The notes beneath the pieces are model-generated. The model did not search any database, was not told where the DNA came from, and saw nothing but the letters and a program-made list of their open reading frames with translations. DNA of 64,000 nt from assembly GCF_003574465.1 (NCBI RefSeq), contig NZ_QOWC01000001.1:1-64000 (forward strand), in the 5' to 3' direction. This stretch comes from Methylobacterium crusticola (GTDB taxonomy: Bacteria > Pseudomonadota > Alphaproteobacteria > Rhizobiales > Beijerinckiaceae). Of the stretch, positions 25,240 to 34,407 are shown piece after piece (positions within the stretch are counted from its first letter, which is position 1; the number at the start of each line of letters is the position of its first letter). The position numbers and the translations under genes were made by a program.

Positions 25240-26127
25240 ATGAGCCTGCCAGACACGCAGATCCCCGGGGTCTATCACCGCCGCTTCGGCGACATCCTGG
25301 TCACGGCCCTGTCCGACGGCTACGTCGAGATGGGCTACGACATCTTCCGGGAGTTCTCGCGCGAGGACGTGGATCGGATGATGGCGCGCGACCACCGGAT
25401 CTCGCCGCCGCGGATCTCCGTGAACTGCTTCCTCTTGCGGGGTCCGGCCGGCACGGTGCTGGTCGATTGCGGCTCGCAGGACAAGTTCGGACCGACCGCG
25501 GGCAAGCTCTTCGCGAACCTGGCGGCGGCCGGCGTCGAACCGGGCGAGATCGCGCACGTGCTCCTCACCCACTGCCATCCCGACCATTCCTGCGGCCTGA
25601 CGGACGCAGCGAGCGGCCGGCGGCTGTTCCCGAACGCGACCGTGATCGTCAATCGCAAGGAGATCGCGCACTGGTTCTCGGACGAAGCGCTGGCGCGCGC
25701 GAATGCGCGCCAGCGCGAGCGCTACTTCGGCTGGGCGCGCGAGCAGGTCGGGCCCTACCGGGCGGAGCATCTGCGGTGCGCGCAGGACGGCGACGAGGTC
25801 CTGCCGGGCATCACGCTCGTCGAATGCGCCGGCCACACGCCGGGCCACTCGACCTACGTCCTGCGCTCGCAGGGCCGACGGATGATCGTCTGGGGTGACC
25901 TCGCGCACGTTCCCGAGATCCAGGTCGCGCGCCCCGAGGTCTCGATGAGCTTCGACTACGATCCCGACATGGCGGCGGCGAACCGCCTGACGCTGCTGGA
26001 GCGCATCCACCACGAGGGCATCCTGGTCGCGGGGATGCACATCCACTTCCCCGGGTTCGGCTACCTCGTGCGCGAGGGGGCGGGCTACCGCGTCGCAACC
26101 GAGCAGTGGCAGTTCGAGATCCGATGA
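25240..26127 (+). CDS. Metallo-beta-lactamase-fold hydrolase (first copy)
   Basis: A 295-residue hydrolase with the metal-binding motif LTHCHPDHSCGLTD, a further His in CAGHTPGHSTYVL, an Asp in MIVWGDLAHVPE and a late His in VAGMHIHFPGFG. This set matches the lactonase/quorum-quenching-like branch rather than beta-lactamases. ATG 25240 was chosen over an upstream GTG at 25210 because the family opening (VYHRRFGDILVTALSDGY) follows it. It may open a lactone or thioester in the pathway. The product overlaps the regulator gene (ATGA). Close paralogue of 33431-34348. Confidence 0.85.
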   Translation: MSLPDTQIPGVYHRRFGDILVTALSDGYVEMGYDIFREFSREDVDRMMARDHRISPPRISVNCFLLRGPAGTVLVDCGSQDKFGPTAGKLFANLAAAGVEPGEIAHVLLTHCHPDHSCGLTDAASGRRLFPNATVIVNRKEIAHWFSDEALARANARQRERYFGWAREQVGPYRAEHLRCAQDGDEVLPGITLVECAGHTPGHSTYVLRSQGRRMIVWGDLAHVPEIQVARPEVSMSFDYDPDMAAANRLTLLERIHHEGILVAGMHIHFPGFGYLVREGAGYRVATEQWQFEIR

Positions 26128-27182
26128 GCGTGCACCGAGAGAAGGCACCGAGGGCCCCCACCATCCGCGAGGTCGCGAAGCTCGCCAACGTCTCGACCGG
26201 GACCGTGTCGCGGGTCGTGAACGATGCGGCCGACGTCAAGCCGGCGGTCCGCAAGGCGGTCGAGGAGGCGATCGCGGAACTGGGCTACGTTCCCAACGCT
26301 GCGGCCAAGTCGATGCGGATGGGGCGCACCCGCACCGTCGGCTGCATCCTGCGCGAGATCAACATCGCCCAGCTCGGCGGCTTCGTCTCGACCGCGCAGA
26401 ACGTCCTCAACGAAGCCGGCTACGCGCTCCTCATCTCGAACTCGGAGGGCCGGCGCGAGCGCGAGATCAAGCTCCTGCGCAGCTTCTCGAGCGGTCAGGT
26501 CGACGGCGTCCTGATGGGCCCCTACACGCCGATCGAGGGCGAGATGGAGGAGATCCTCCGGGACCTGCCGATCCCGCTCGTCATGATCGACCGCGACCAG
26601 CCGCCCTGGTGTGATGCCGTCTACGTCGATCACGAGGGCGGGACGCGTCTCGCGACGTCGCATCTCCTCGGTCTCGGCCATCGCCGGATCGCGCTCCTGA
26701 CCGGGCCGACGGGGCTGCATCCCGGAGCGGCCCGCGTCCGCGGCTTCGAGCGCGCCCATGCCGAACGGGGGCTCGCCCCCATGCCGGATTTCATCGTGTC
26801 CGGGAGCTTCCTGCGCGACCACGCCTACCGGGCGACCTCGGCGCTCCTCGGCCTGTCGCAGCAGCCGACGGCGATCATCGCCGGTGGCATCGACATGCTG
26901 TCGGGCGTCCTGCGGGCGATCCGGACGCACGGCCTCACGATCCCGGGCGACATCTCGGTGGTCGCCTCGGGGCGGAACGACCTCTCGGACCTGCACCAGC
27001 CGCCGATCGCGGTGGTCGGGTGGGAGCAGAGCGAGGTCGGGGCGACGGCCGCGTCGCTGCTCCTCGACCACATCATCCGGGGCAGCCGGGACGAGCCGCG
27101 GCGCGTCCTCATCCCGACGACCTTCGATCCCCAGGCATCCTGCGCCCCGCCCCGCGGGCAGGGAGCGGCCGAGGGCCCGTAG
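26124..27182 (+). CDS. LacI-family transcriptional regulator
   Basis: A 352-residue regulator. The HTH (about residues 13-33, TIREVAKLANVSTGTVSRVV) and hinge helix (YVPNAAAKSMRMGRTRTVG) are intact, followed by a periplasmic-binding-protein-like sensor domain (VDGVLMGPYTP; HEGGTRLATSHLLGLGHRRI). It lies inside the catabolic island and overlaps the preceding hydrolase gene, so it is probably the local regulator. The GAAACGTTTC palindromes at 14856 and 15008 upstream of the island are its likely operators, with a pathway intermediate as effector. C-terminal 20 residues are Arg/Pro-rich. Confidence 0.9.
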   Translation: MSVHREKAPRAPTIREVAKLANVSTGTVSRVVNDAADVKPAVRKAVEEAIAELGYVPNAAAKSMRMGRTRTVGCILREINIAQLGGFVSTAQNVLNEAGYALLISNSEGRREREIKLLRSFSSGQVDGVLMGPYTPIEGEMEEILRDLPIPLVMIDRDQPPWCDAVYVDHEGGTRLATSHLLGLGHRRIALLTGPTGLHPGAARVRGFERAHAERGLAPMPDFIVSGSFLRDHAYRATSALLGLSQQPTAIIAGGIDMLSGVLRAIRTHGLTIPGDISVVASGRNDLSDLHQPPIAVVGWEQSEVGATAASLLLDHIIRGSRDEPRRVLIPTTFDPQASCAPPRGQGAAEGP

Positions 27183-27268
27183 CCCGCAGCGGGCGGCGGG
27201 CACGACGACGCGGCCTGACGGGACGTGGATCCCGTTCGGGCCGACATGACAATCGGGAGGCAACTGCC

Positions 27269-28477
27269 ATGGACGCCGACGTCAAACTGTTCTCCGCCTT
27301 CACCCTGCGCGGCGTGACGCTGAAGAACCGCGTCGTCATCTCGCCGATGGGCACCTATTCGGCGGAGAATGGCCGCCTCCAGCCCTTCCATCATACGCAC
27401 TACGCCAACTTCGCCATGGGTGGCGCAGGCCTGGTGATGATCGAGCAGACCTCGATCACGCGGCGCGGGCGGGTGACCAACGGCGATCCGGGCCTGTGGG
27501 AGGACGGCCAGATCGGCGACATGCGCGCTCTGGTGAGCCACATCAAGAGCTACGGGGCCAGGGCCGGCATCCAGCTCAACCATGGCGGCCGCAAGTCGTC
27601 GATGCAGCGGGCGTTCCGGGGCAACGGCCCGCTGACCGACCGCGACCTCGCGATGGGCGAGGAGGAATGGGTGCCGCTCGCGCCCTCGGCCCTGCCGCTC
27701 GGGGAGGGCTGGCGGATGCCGGAGGCGATCACCGCGGGCCAGCTCGACGGCCTGCGCGACGCCTTCGCGGCGGCGGCACGGCGCGCGGTCCTGGCGGGCT
27801 TCGATCTCGTCGAGATCCACATGGCGCACGGCTACTTGCTGCAGAATTTCCTGTCCCCGCTCGCCAACCAGCGGGACGACGAGTACGGCGGCAGCCTCGA
27901 GAACCGCATGCGCTTCCCGCTGGAGGTGGTGCGCGCCGTCCGCGCGGTCGTGCCGCCCTCGATGCCGCTCTTCGCCCGCATCTCGGCGACCGACTGGATC
28001 GAGGGCGGCTGGACGATGGATGACAGCCTTGTCCTCGCCCGCGCCCTCGCGGATGCCGGGATCGACCTCGTGGATTGCTCGTCAGGCGGCAACCTGCGCG
28101 TCGGCGCGACCAATGCGAGCCTGGGACGGGGGCCGGGATATCAGGTTCCCTTCGCCGAGCGCATCCGCGCGGAGACGGGCATCCCGACCGCGGCCGTCGG
28201 CATGATCCGCACGCCGGACTTCGCCGAGCGGATCCTCAGAGAGGAGCGGGCCGACCTGATCTGCATCGCCCGCCAGGCGCTGTTCGATCCGTTCTGGGCC
28301 CACCACGCGGCCGAGGCGCTCGGGGTCAACGACGGCTTCGCCGACTGGCCGCCGCAATACGGCTGGTGGCTGGAGAAGTGGGGCCGCGCGCTCTCCGCCA
28401 ACGGTGAGCGGCCGACGGGTCCCGAGGTCTTCGCGCCGTCGTCGATGCATGCAGCCCGCGAGGGCTCTGCGGCCTGA
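27269..28477 (+). CDS. NADH:flavin oxidoreductase, Old Yellow Enzyme family (first copy)
   Basis: A 402-residue FMN TIM-barrel enzyme. LKNRVVISPMGTYSAENG starts the barrel, QLNHGGRKS and EIHMAHGYLLQNFLSPLANQ carry the flavin- and substrate-binding residues, and YGGSLENRMRFPLEVVRAV is the family signature. It lacks the C-terminal 4Fe-4S/FAD part of dienoyl-CoA reductases, so it is an ene-reductase-type protein using NAD(P)H. ATG 27269 follows GGGAGG. It starts 86 bases after the LacI gene. Paralogue of 30659-31879; the two may reduce successive double bonds or different isomers. Confidence 0.9.
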   Translation: MDADVKLFSAFTLRGVTLKNRVVISPMGTYSAENGRLQPFHHTHYANFAMGGAGLVMIEQTSITRRGRVTNGDPGLWEDGQIGDMRALVSHIKSYGARAGIQLNHGGRKSSMQRAFRGNGPLTDRDLAMGEEEWVPLAPSALPLGEGWRMPEAITAGQLDGLRDAFAAAARRAVLAGFDLVEIHMAHGYLLQNFLSPLANQRDDEYGGSLENRMRFPLEVVRAVRAVVPPSMPLFARISATDWIEGGWTMDDSLVLARALADAGIDLVDCSSGGNLRVGATNASLGRGPGYQVPFAERIRAETGIPTAAVGMIRTPDFAERILREERADLICIARQALFDPFWAHHAAEALGVNDGFADWPPQYGWWLEKWGRALSANGERPTGPEVFAPSSMHAAREGSAA

Positions 28478-28502
28478 GCACCAGGGGGAACGGGAGAGCA
28501 CC

Positions 28503-29258
28503 ATGCCGACGCGCATATGGCACCAATCCGTGAACGAGCTCAGCCGCATCGCGGCCTACAAGCAGGGCATCGAGGCCCATGCCCGGGCGTTCCTCGGCAC
28601 GCAGGCCGAGATCCACGTGCAGGGTCTCGCCGAGGGAACCTACGGCGACCTCAGCCCGAGCGACGCGCTCGGCAACGCCTACCTCTACCATCGCGTGCTC
28701 GGGCCGATCGTCGAGCAGGCCGTGGCGGCGGAGCGCCAGGGCTACGATGCCTTCGTGATGGGCTCGTTCAGCGAGCCCTACCTGCGCGAGATGCGCAGTG
28801 CGGTCGACATCCCGGTCGTCTCCCTGACGGAGGCGTCGCTCCTCGTCGGCTGCTCGCTCGGCACGCGGATCGCCCTGATCTCCAACGCCCCGAACGTCGC
28901 CTACATGACGAAGCTCTCGGTGGCCAAGCACCATCTCGAGGCCCGGGTCCAAGCCGTGACCGCGCTGGACCCGGGCATGGACGAGTACGCGCTGATCGCG
29001 GCCCGCGACGACCCGTCGGCTCTGATCGAGACCTTCACCCGGACCGCGCGCGCGCTGATCGCCGACGGGGCCGAGGTCGTCGTGCCGGCCGAAGGCGTGA
29101 TGGCGGAGATCTTCGCCAAGGAGGGCCTGCGCCGGATCGACGGGGCCGTTGTGCTCGACGTGTTCGCCGCCGCCTGGAGCCACGCCTTGTCCCTCGTGCG
29201 CCTGCACCAAGGGCTCGGGCTCTCGGTCAGCCGCGCCTGGGCTTACAGCCGCGGCTGA
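28503..29258 (+). CDS. Asp/Glu/hydantoin racemase-like protein lacking both catalytic cysteines
   Basis: A 251-residue protein of the aspartate/glutamate/hydantoin racemase fold (WHQSVNEL at the start, GLAEGTYGDLSPSDALGNAY, AVDIPVVSLTEASLLVGCSL). Where active racemases and maleate isomerases have the first Cys (ACF-type loop), this reads VMGSFSEP; at the second (GC-type loop) it reads VVPAEGVMAE. Without both thiols a standard two-base mechanism is unlikely. It may use Ser/Glu, perform decarboxylation or isomerisation, or bind without catalysis. GGGGGAACGGGAG lies upstream of ATG 28503. It sits between the first Old Yellow Enzyme and the second PrpD gene. Confidence 0.78.
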   Translation: MPTRIWHQSVNELSRIAAYKQGIEAHARAFLGTQAEIHVQGLAEGTYGDLSPSDALGNAYLYHRVLGPIVEQAVAAERQGYDAFVMGSFSEPYLREMRSAVDIPVVSLTEASLLVGCSLGTRIALISNAPNVAYMTKLSVAKHHLEARVQAVTALDPGMDEYALIAARDDPSALIETFTRTARALIADGAEVVVPAEGVMAEIFAKEGLRRIDGAVVLDVFAAAWSHALSLVRLHQGLGLSVSRAWAYSRG

Positions 29259-29285
29259 TGCCCGGCACGAGGGGGAGACACTGAC

Positions 29286-30662
29286 ATGACGCCTGCCGGA
29301 CGCATCCTCGGGGACTATCTCGGGCGCTTCTCGTCGCACACGCTCGCTCCGGACATCCGCGAGAAGGCGCTGATGTGCCTCCTCGACACCCTCGGCCTCG
29401 CGCTCTCGGCACGCGACGAGCCGACGACCCGCGCGGCGATCGCCCTGTCGCGGACGCTCGCCCCCGACAGCGACGGCGCGGCGCGGGCCTGGGCGTCCGG
29501 GGTCCGCCTCGCCCCGTCCGAGGCAGCCTTCGCCAACGGGGTCGCGGCGCACGCGCATTTCCAGGACGACACCGACCACGAGTCCTGGACGCATCCGGGC
29601 TCCCTCGTGCCGCCGGCGGTCGTCGCCCTGGCCGAGCGCGACGGTGCGAGCCTCGAGGCCGCGCTCCGCGCCCTCGTCGCCGGCTACAGCACGATCAACT
29701 GGCTCGGCCGCGACGAGGTCGTGGCGCGCCGGTTGATCGCCCGCGGCTTCCGGACCAGCCCGACCTTCGGCACGATCGCCGCGGCGGCGGGCGCCGCCGT
29801 CGTGCTCGGCCTCGACCCGGAGCGCGCCGCCTCCGCGGTCTCGATCGCGGCCTCCACCACAGGGGGCACCCTCGAGCCCGTTCGGGCCGGCGCCGACGAG
29901 TGGCGCGTCCAGAACGGGCGGGCGGCGCAGGGCGGGCTCGTCGCGGCCTGCCTCGCCGCGGCCGGTGTCGTGGGGGCCCCGGGGGCCCTCGACGGCCCGA
30001 AGGGCTTCCTCGCCACCGTCGCCGGCATGGAGCGCGCGCCGGACGTCTGGTCGACGCCGCCCGATCCGGCGGCGATGCGCGGCATCATGTGCAAGCCCTA
30101 CGCGACGCTCGGCGACAACATGCCGGCCGCCATGGCGGCGCAGAAGCTTCACCAGGACGGCCTCCACCCCGCCGCGGTCGAGGCGATCGAGGTCACGCTC
30201 TGGGAGCCCTACACGGTCTACCCCGGCACGAACTTCAAGGGCCCGTACGAGCGCCTGGTGCAGACCCAGGCGAGCACCGCCTTCGCCGTCTCGGCGATGC
30301 TCGCGCGCGGGGACATCACCTACGAGATGGGGAACAGCCTGCGGGACGATCCGGTGATCCTCGACCTCGTGCGCCGAACGACCGTGGTGCCGGACGCGGA
30401 GGGCGGGGCGCTCGATTCCCGCATCACCATCCGGATGAAGGACGGCTCCCGCCGCGAGGCCCATTCCTCGCAGATGCCGCGAGAGCTGATCTTCCTGACG
30501 CGCGACCGCACGCTCGCGGTCTTCGACGCGCGCCTGACGCGTCTCGGCGCGGCCCCGGGCGCCGCCCACGCGTTCGGGGAACGGTTGTTCGACGGGCTCG
30601 ACGACGCCGGCAGCCTCCCGCTCGGCACCGTGCTCCACCACATCCTGGCGCTCGCGCGATGA
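29286..30662 (+). CDS. MmgE/PrpD family protein (second copy)
   Basis: A 458-residue member of the MmgE/PrpD family. Family landmarks are FANGVAAHAHFQDDTDHESW, TSPTFGTIAAAAGAAVVLGL and GRAAQGGLVAACLAAAGVVG, with the conserved CKPYATLGDNMPAA-type segment near residue 275. It is only distantly similar to the first copy, so this is not a recent tandem duplication. GGGGGAGA precedes ATG 29286, and the stop overlaps the next gene. Substrate unknown. Confidence 0.85.
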   Translation: MTPAGRILGDYLGRFSSHTLAPDIREKALMCLLDTLGLALSARDEPTTRAAIALSRTLAPDSDGAARAWASGVRLAPSEAAFANGVAAHAHFQDDTDHESWTHPGSLVPPAVVALAERDGASLEAALRALVAGYSTINWLGRDEVVARRLIARGFRTSPTFGTIAAAAGAAVVLGLDPERAASAVSIAASTTGGTLEPVRAGADEWRVQNGRAAQGGLVAACLAAAGVVGAPGALDGPKGFLATVAGMERAPDVWSTPPDPAAMRGIMCKPYATLGDNMPAAMAAQKLHQDGLHPAAVEAIEVTLWEPYTVYPGTNFKGPYERLVQTQASTAFAVSAMLARGDITYEMGNSLRDDPVILDLVRRTTVVPDAEGGALDSRITIRMKDGSRREAHSSQMPRELIFLTRDRTLAVFDARLTRLGAAPGAAHAFGERLFDGLDDAGSLPLGTVLHHILALAR

Positions 30663-31879
30663 CGGCGGCCCTGACCACCAACGGCGAGGAGGGCTGGCAC
30701 GAGGGCCGGCCTCTCCTGTTCCAGCCGTTCACGATCCGCGGCGTGACGCTCAAGAACCGGATCGTCGTCTCGCCGATGGGCACCTATGCGGCCGAGGACG
30801 GCCGCCTGACACCGTTCCAGTTCGCCCATTACCAGCGCATGGCGATGGGCGGCGCCGGCCTCGTGATCATCGAGCAGACCTTCGTGACGCGGGCCGGGCG
30901 GGTCAGCAACGGCGATCCGGGTCTCTGGGCCGACAGCCAGATCGAGCCGATGGCGGCTCTTGTCGGCGAGATGAAGCGCTACGGCGCCCGGACGGCGATC
31001 CAGATCAGCCACGGGGGCCGCAAGGGCGGGCAGCAGCGCGCGCACGAGGGCAACGGTCCGATCGGCGAACGCGACCTCGCCGCCGGGACCGAGCCGCTCT
31101 TTCCCATGGGCGCTTCGGCGGTGCCGCTCTCGGACGGCTGGCGCGTCCCGGTCGCGATGAGCGAGGCGCAGATCGAGGGCGTGATCGAGGCCTACGTCGC
31201 CGGCGCGCGTCGCGCGGTCCTCGCCGGCTTCGACCTCATCGAGCTGCATCTCGCCCACGGCTACCTCCTGCAGAGCTTCCTCTCGCCGATCGCGAACCAT
31301 CGCGTCGACCGCTGGGGCGGTTCGCTCGAGAACCGGATGCGGCTGCCCCTCACCGTCGTGCGGCGCCTGCGCGCCATGCTGCCCGGGTCCATGCCCCTGT
31401 TCGCGCGCCTCTCGGTGACGGACTGGATGGAGGGCGGCTGGACGGAGGCGGACAGTGTCGTCCTCGCGCGGGAACTGAAGGATGCGGGCGTCGACCTGAT
31501 CGACTGCTCGTCGGGCGGCAACATGCGGGCCGGCGCGACGAACTCCAACCTCGCGCGGGGTCCCGGCTACCAGGTCGCGCTGTCCGACCGGCTGAGGCGG
31601 GAGGCGGGCATTCCCACGGCCGCGGTCGGCATGATCCGCACCCCGGCCCATGCCGAGCGGATCCTCCGGGAGGGGCGGTCGGATCTCGTCTGCATCGGGC
31701 GCCAGATGCTCTTCGACCCGTTCTGGGCCCATCACGCCGCCTGGGAGATGGGCGTGGAGCGGGACTTCGCGTCCTGGCCCGAGCCCTACGGCTGGTGGCT
31801 CGACAAGTGGGCCCGCGCGCTCGACGCGAGCGGAGAGGATCCGCTCGGGCCGGAGCGCTTCGTGGAAGCGGTGGGATGA
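30659..31879 (+). CDS. NADH:flavin oxidoreductase, Old Yellow Enzyme family (second copy)
   Basis: A 406-residue ene-reductase-type protein starting at ATG 30659 inside the preceding stop. VTLKNRIVVSPMGTYAAEDG, QISHGGRKGGQQRAHEGNGP and ELHLAHGYLLQSFLSP match the first copy (27269-28477) nearly position for position, and both end with a conserved GWWLDKWARAL-type helix. The sequences differ throughout, so the duplication is old enough for specialisation. Frames running upstream through the PrpD gene are shadows. Confidence 0.9.
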   Translation: MTAALTTNGEEGWHEGRPLLFQPFTIRGVTLKNRIVVSPMGTYAAEDGRLTPFQFAHYQRMAMGGAGLVIIEQTFVTRAGRVSNGDPGLWADSQIEPMAALVGEMKRYGARTAIQISHGGRKGGQQRAHEGNGPIGERDLAAGTEPLFPMGASAVPLSDGWRVPVAMSEAQIEGVIEAYVAGARRAVLAGFDLIELHLAHGYLLQSFLSPIANHRVDRWGGSLENRMRLPLTVVRRLRAMLPGSMPLFARLSVTDWMEGGWTEADSVVLARELKDAGVDLIDCSSGGNMRAGATNSNLARGPGYQVALSDRLRREAGIPTAAVGMIRTPAHAERILREGRSDLVCIGRQMLFDPFWAHHAAWEMGVERDFASWPEPYGWWLDKWARALDASGEDPLGPERFVEAVG

Positions 31880-31892
31880 GGGAGGGCACGGG

Positions 31893-33434
31893 ATGAACTG
31901 GGGGACCGAGCTCGCGACGACCCATCAGCGCTACGGCGACCGCATCGGGATCGTCGACGCGGAGGGGCCGCACCGGATCGCGGACGTGCTCGACGTCGCG
32001 GCGGGCATCGCGCGCCGCCTCGCGGCCCGCGGCCTCGGCCCGGGCGCCGTCGTGGCGACGATCTTCCACAACTCGGCGCTCGCTGCATCGGCGAGCTACG
32101 CCGTCTCGCTCGCGGGGGCGGCGGAGGTGCCCGTCAACCCGCTCCTGAGCCCTCACGAGATCGCGCACGCCCTCGCCTGCACGGGCGCCGGGCTGGTCCT
32201 GATGGACGGCGCGGATGAGCTCCCGGCCGACCTCGGCGTGCCTTGCGAGGACGTCCGCGGGATCGGGGCGTACCCCTTCGTGCCGGAGGGATGGCCGGAC
32301 GTCGATCCGGACGCCCCGAGCCGGATCGTCTTCACCAGCGGGACGACGGGCCCGGCCAAGGGAGCGATCCACACGCATCGCGGCCGGTGGACCGGCACCC
32401 TGATGCTGCGCGCCTCCCTGCCTGTCGCGCCGGGCCGGGAGAGCCGCGTCCTCCTCATTACGCCGTTCTCGCATGGCAGCTCGCTGCTCACCTTCGCGTA
32501 CCTCGCGCAGGGGGCGAGCGTGCATCTCCTGCGCGGCGTCGCGCCGGCGGTGGTGCTGCCGCTCCTGGCCTCCGGCGAGATCACCGAGGCCTTCGCCCCA
32601 CCGACGGTGCTCGCCAAGCTCCTCGATGCCTGGGCTCGCCCGGAGTATCGCGACCTCGTGCCGAAGCTGCGCACGATCCTGACCGGCACGGCGCCCCTGA
32701 CGCCGCTCCTCTACCGTGGCGCCGTCGCGCGGTTCGGCGAGATCGTCCGCGTGACCTACGGCAAGAGCGAGATCTTCAACCCGATCACGGTTCTCGATCC
32801 ACCCGAGACCGCCGCGGCTTACGCCGAGGCGCCCGGGGAGGGACTGTGCGTCGGCTGGCCGGCGACGGGCGTCCAGGTCGAGATCCGCGACGAGGCGGGC
32901 CTGCGCGTGCCACGCGGCGAGACCGGGGCGATCCACCTGATGAGCCCGCATCTCTCGACCGGCTACATCACGCGCGAGGGCCGGAGGCTGCGGGCCGACG
33001 GCGAGTTTCACGACACGGGCGACATCGGGTTCGTGGACGCGCGCGGGCGTCTCTTCCTCGTCGCGCGCCACGCCGACATGATGAAGAGCGGCGGCTACAA
33101 GGTCTCGCCCGACGAGGTCGAGCGCGCCCTCGCGCCCTTTCTCCCCGAGACGGAACTCGTCGTCCTCGGCATTCCATCCCATTATTGGGGCGAGATCGTC
33201 ACGCTCGTCGCGCAACGGCCGCCGGAGGATTGGCGCGCGCGCCTCGGCCCGGCACTGGACGCGATGACGCCCTACAAGCGGCCGCGCCTGTTCGCCGCCG
33301 TCGAGGAACTGCCGCGCAACGCGATCGGCAAGATCGCGCGGACGCAGCTCCGCCGCCACCTGATGAAGACCCACGACCTCGTCGAGGCGGCCCGGCCCGC
33401 TCTCGTCGCGAAACCGGGAGGAGACGCGACATGA
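31893..33434 (+). CDS. AMP-dependent acyl-CoA synthetase/ligase
   Basis: A 513-residue ANL-superfamily enzyme. The AMP-binding P-loop is IVFTSGTTGPAKGAI; later motifs are YGKSEIFNP (A5 region), DTGDIGFVDARGRLFLVAR (A7/A8) and the C-terminal catalytic Lys in LPRNAIGKIARTQL. It forms an acyl-adenylate and then a CoA thioester. ATG 31893 follows GGAGGG and lies 13 bases after the second ene-reductase gene. Its presence besides a CoA-transferase suggests that two different acids in the pathway are activated. It overlaps the next gene by four bases. Confidence 0.88.
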   Translation: MNWGTELATTHQRYGDRIGIVDAEGPHRIADVLDVAAGIARRLAARGLGPGAVVATIFHNSALAASASYAVSLAGAAEVPVNPLLSPHEIAHALACTGAGLVLMDGADELPADLGVPCEDVRGIGAYPFVPEGWPDVDPDAPSRIVFTSGTTGPAKGAIHTHRGRWTGTLMLRASLPVAPGRESRVLLITPFSHGSSLLTFAYLAQGASVHLLRGVAPAVVLPLLASGEITEAFAPPTVLAKLLDAWARPEYRDLVPKLRTILTGTAPLTPLLYRGAVARFGEIVRVTYGKSEIFNPITVLDPPETAAAYAEAPGEGLCVGWPATGVQVEIRDEAGLRVPRGETGAIHLMSPHLSTGYITREGRRLRADGEFHDTGDIGFVDARGRLFLVARHADMMKSGGYKVSPDEVERALAPFLPETELVVLGIPSHYWGEIVTLVAQRPPEDWRARLGPALDAMTPYKRPRLFAAVEELPRNAIGKIARTQLRRHLMKTHDLVEAARPALVAKPGGDAT

Positions 33435-34348
33435 CCCCCTTCTCCCAGGTGCCGGCACTCTACCATCGCCCGGTGGGCGACGTTCTCGTGACCGCGCTGT
33501 GCGACGGCTACGTCGCCTACGACACACTGGAGATCATGCGTGACGGCGATCACGCCAAGCTCGCGCGCTTCCTGCGGGACGACGGGAGGACGGTGCCTCC
33601 CGTCGTCTCGATCAACGCCTTCCTGATCCGCGACGGCATCCGAAGCATCCTCGTCGATTGCGGGTCGGGTGACATCATGGGGCCGACCTGCGGCCACCTG
33701 CCCGGCCTCCTTCGCGCGCTCGGGATCGCCCCTGGCGCGATCACCGACGTGCTGCTGACCCATGTACATCCCGATCACTCGAACGGCCTGACGGATCCCG
33801 CGACGGGGCGCAAGCTGTTCCCGAACGCGCTGGTGCATGTCCACGAGGCGGAGATCGGCCATTGGTTCGACGATGCGGCGAAGGCGGGTGCGACCGAGCG
33901 CCAGCAGCGGGTCTACTTCGACGCGGGTCGGACCCAGCTCGGCCCCTACCTCGACGGCGCGGTCCGCCGGTTCTCGCACGAGCACGAGGCGCTGCCCGGC
34001 ATCACGGCGGTCCCCTCGACCGGGCACACGCCGGGGCACACCTGCTACATCCTCCGATCGCGCGGCGAGGCGATGATCGTCTGGGGCGACACCGTGCACG
34101 TCCCGGAGGTCCAGCTCGGCGACCCGGGCGTCGGCATGATCTTCGACACCGACAGTGCGGCGGGTGCGGTCTCGCGGCGGCGCATTCTCCGGCGCTGCAT
34201 CGAGGAGGATCTTCTGGTGGCTGGCATGCACATCCACTTCCCCGGCTTCGCCCGCATCCGGCCGGGCCATGTCGGCGCGTTCCGGTTCGTCCAGGAGCAG
34301 TGGTTCCACGCACCGGGTCACGGTCCGAGCGCGTCCGTCGACCGCTAG
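33431..34348 (+). CDS. Metallo-beta-lactamase-fold hydrolase (second copy)
   Basis: A 305-residue hydrolase with LTHVHPDHSNGLTDP, the metal His in STGHTPGHTCYIL, Asp in MIVWGDTVHVPEVQ and a late His in VAGMHIHFPGF. It is clearly paralogous to 25240-26127 over the full length, including the unusual shared C-terminus. ATG 33431 overlaps the ligase stop and follows GGAGG. A lactone- or thioester-hydrolysing step is possible; the real substrate cannot be read from sequence. Confidence 0.85.
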   Translation: MTPFSQVPALYHRPVGDVLVTALCDGYVAYDTLEIMRDGDHAKLARFLRDDGRTVPPVVSINAFLIRDGIRSILVDCGSGDIMGPTCGHLPGLLRALGIAPGAITDVLLTHVHPDHSNGLTDPATGRKLFPNALVHVHEAEIGHWFDDAAKAGATERQQRVYFDAGRTQLGPYLDGAVRRFSHEHEALPGITAVPSTGHTPGHTCYILRSRGEAMIVWGDTVHVPEVQLGDPGVGMIFDTDSAAGAVSRRRILRRCIEEDLLVAGMHIHFPGFARIRPGHVGAFRFVQEQWFHAPGHGPSASVDR

Positions 34349-34407
34349 CGGGGTGCCTCGAGAACCGCACTTCCACCGAGGCCGAGGGCAGCGTCGAGGA
34401 CAAAGCC

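Noticed and set aside
23569-26148. An 859-codon open frame on the minus strand
   Set aside because: It lies antisense to three well-supported genes (acyl-CoA dehydrogenase end, PrpD, MBL hydrolase), has no domain and is rich in Arg/His/Gly, typical of shadow frames in GC-rich DNA.
28326-30641. A 771-codon open frame on the minus strand
   Set aside because: Antisense to an Old Yellow Enzyme, the racemase-like gene and a PrpD gene; no recognisable motif or ribosome site.
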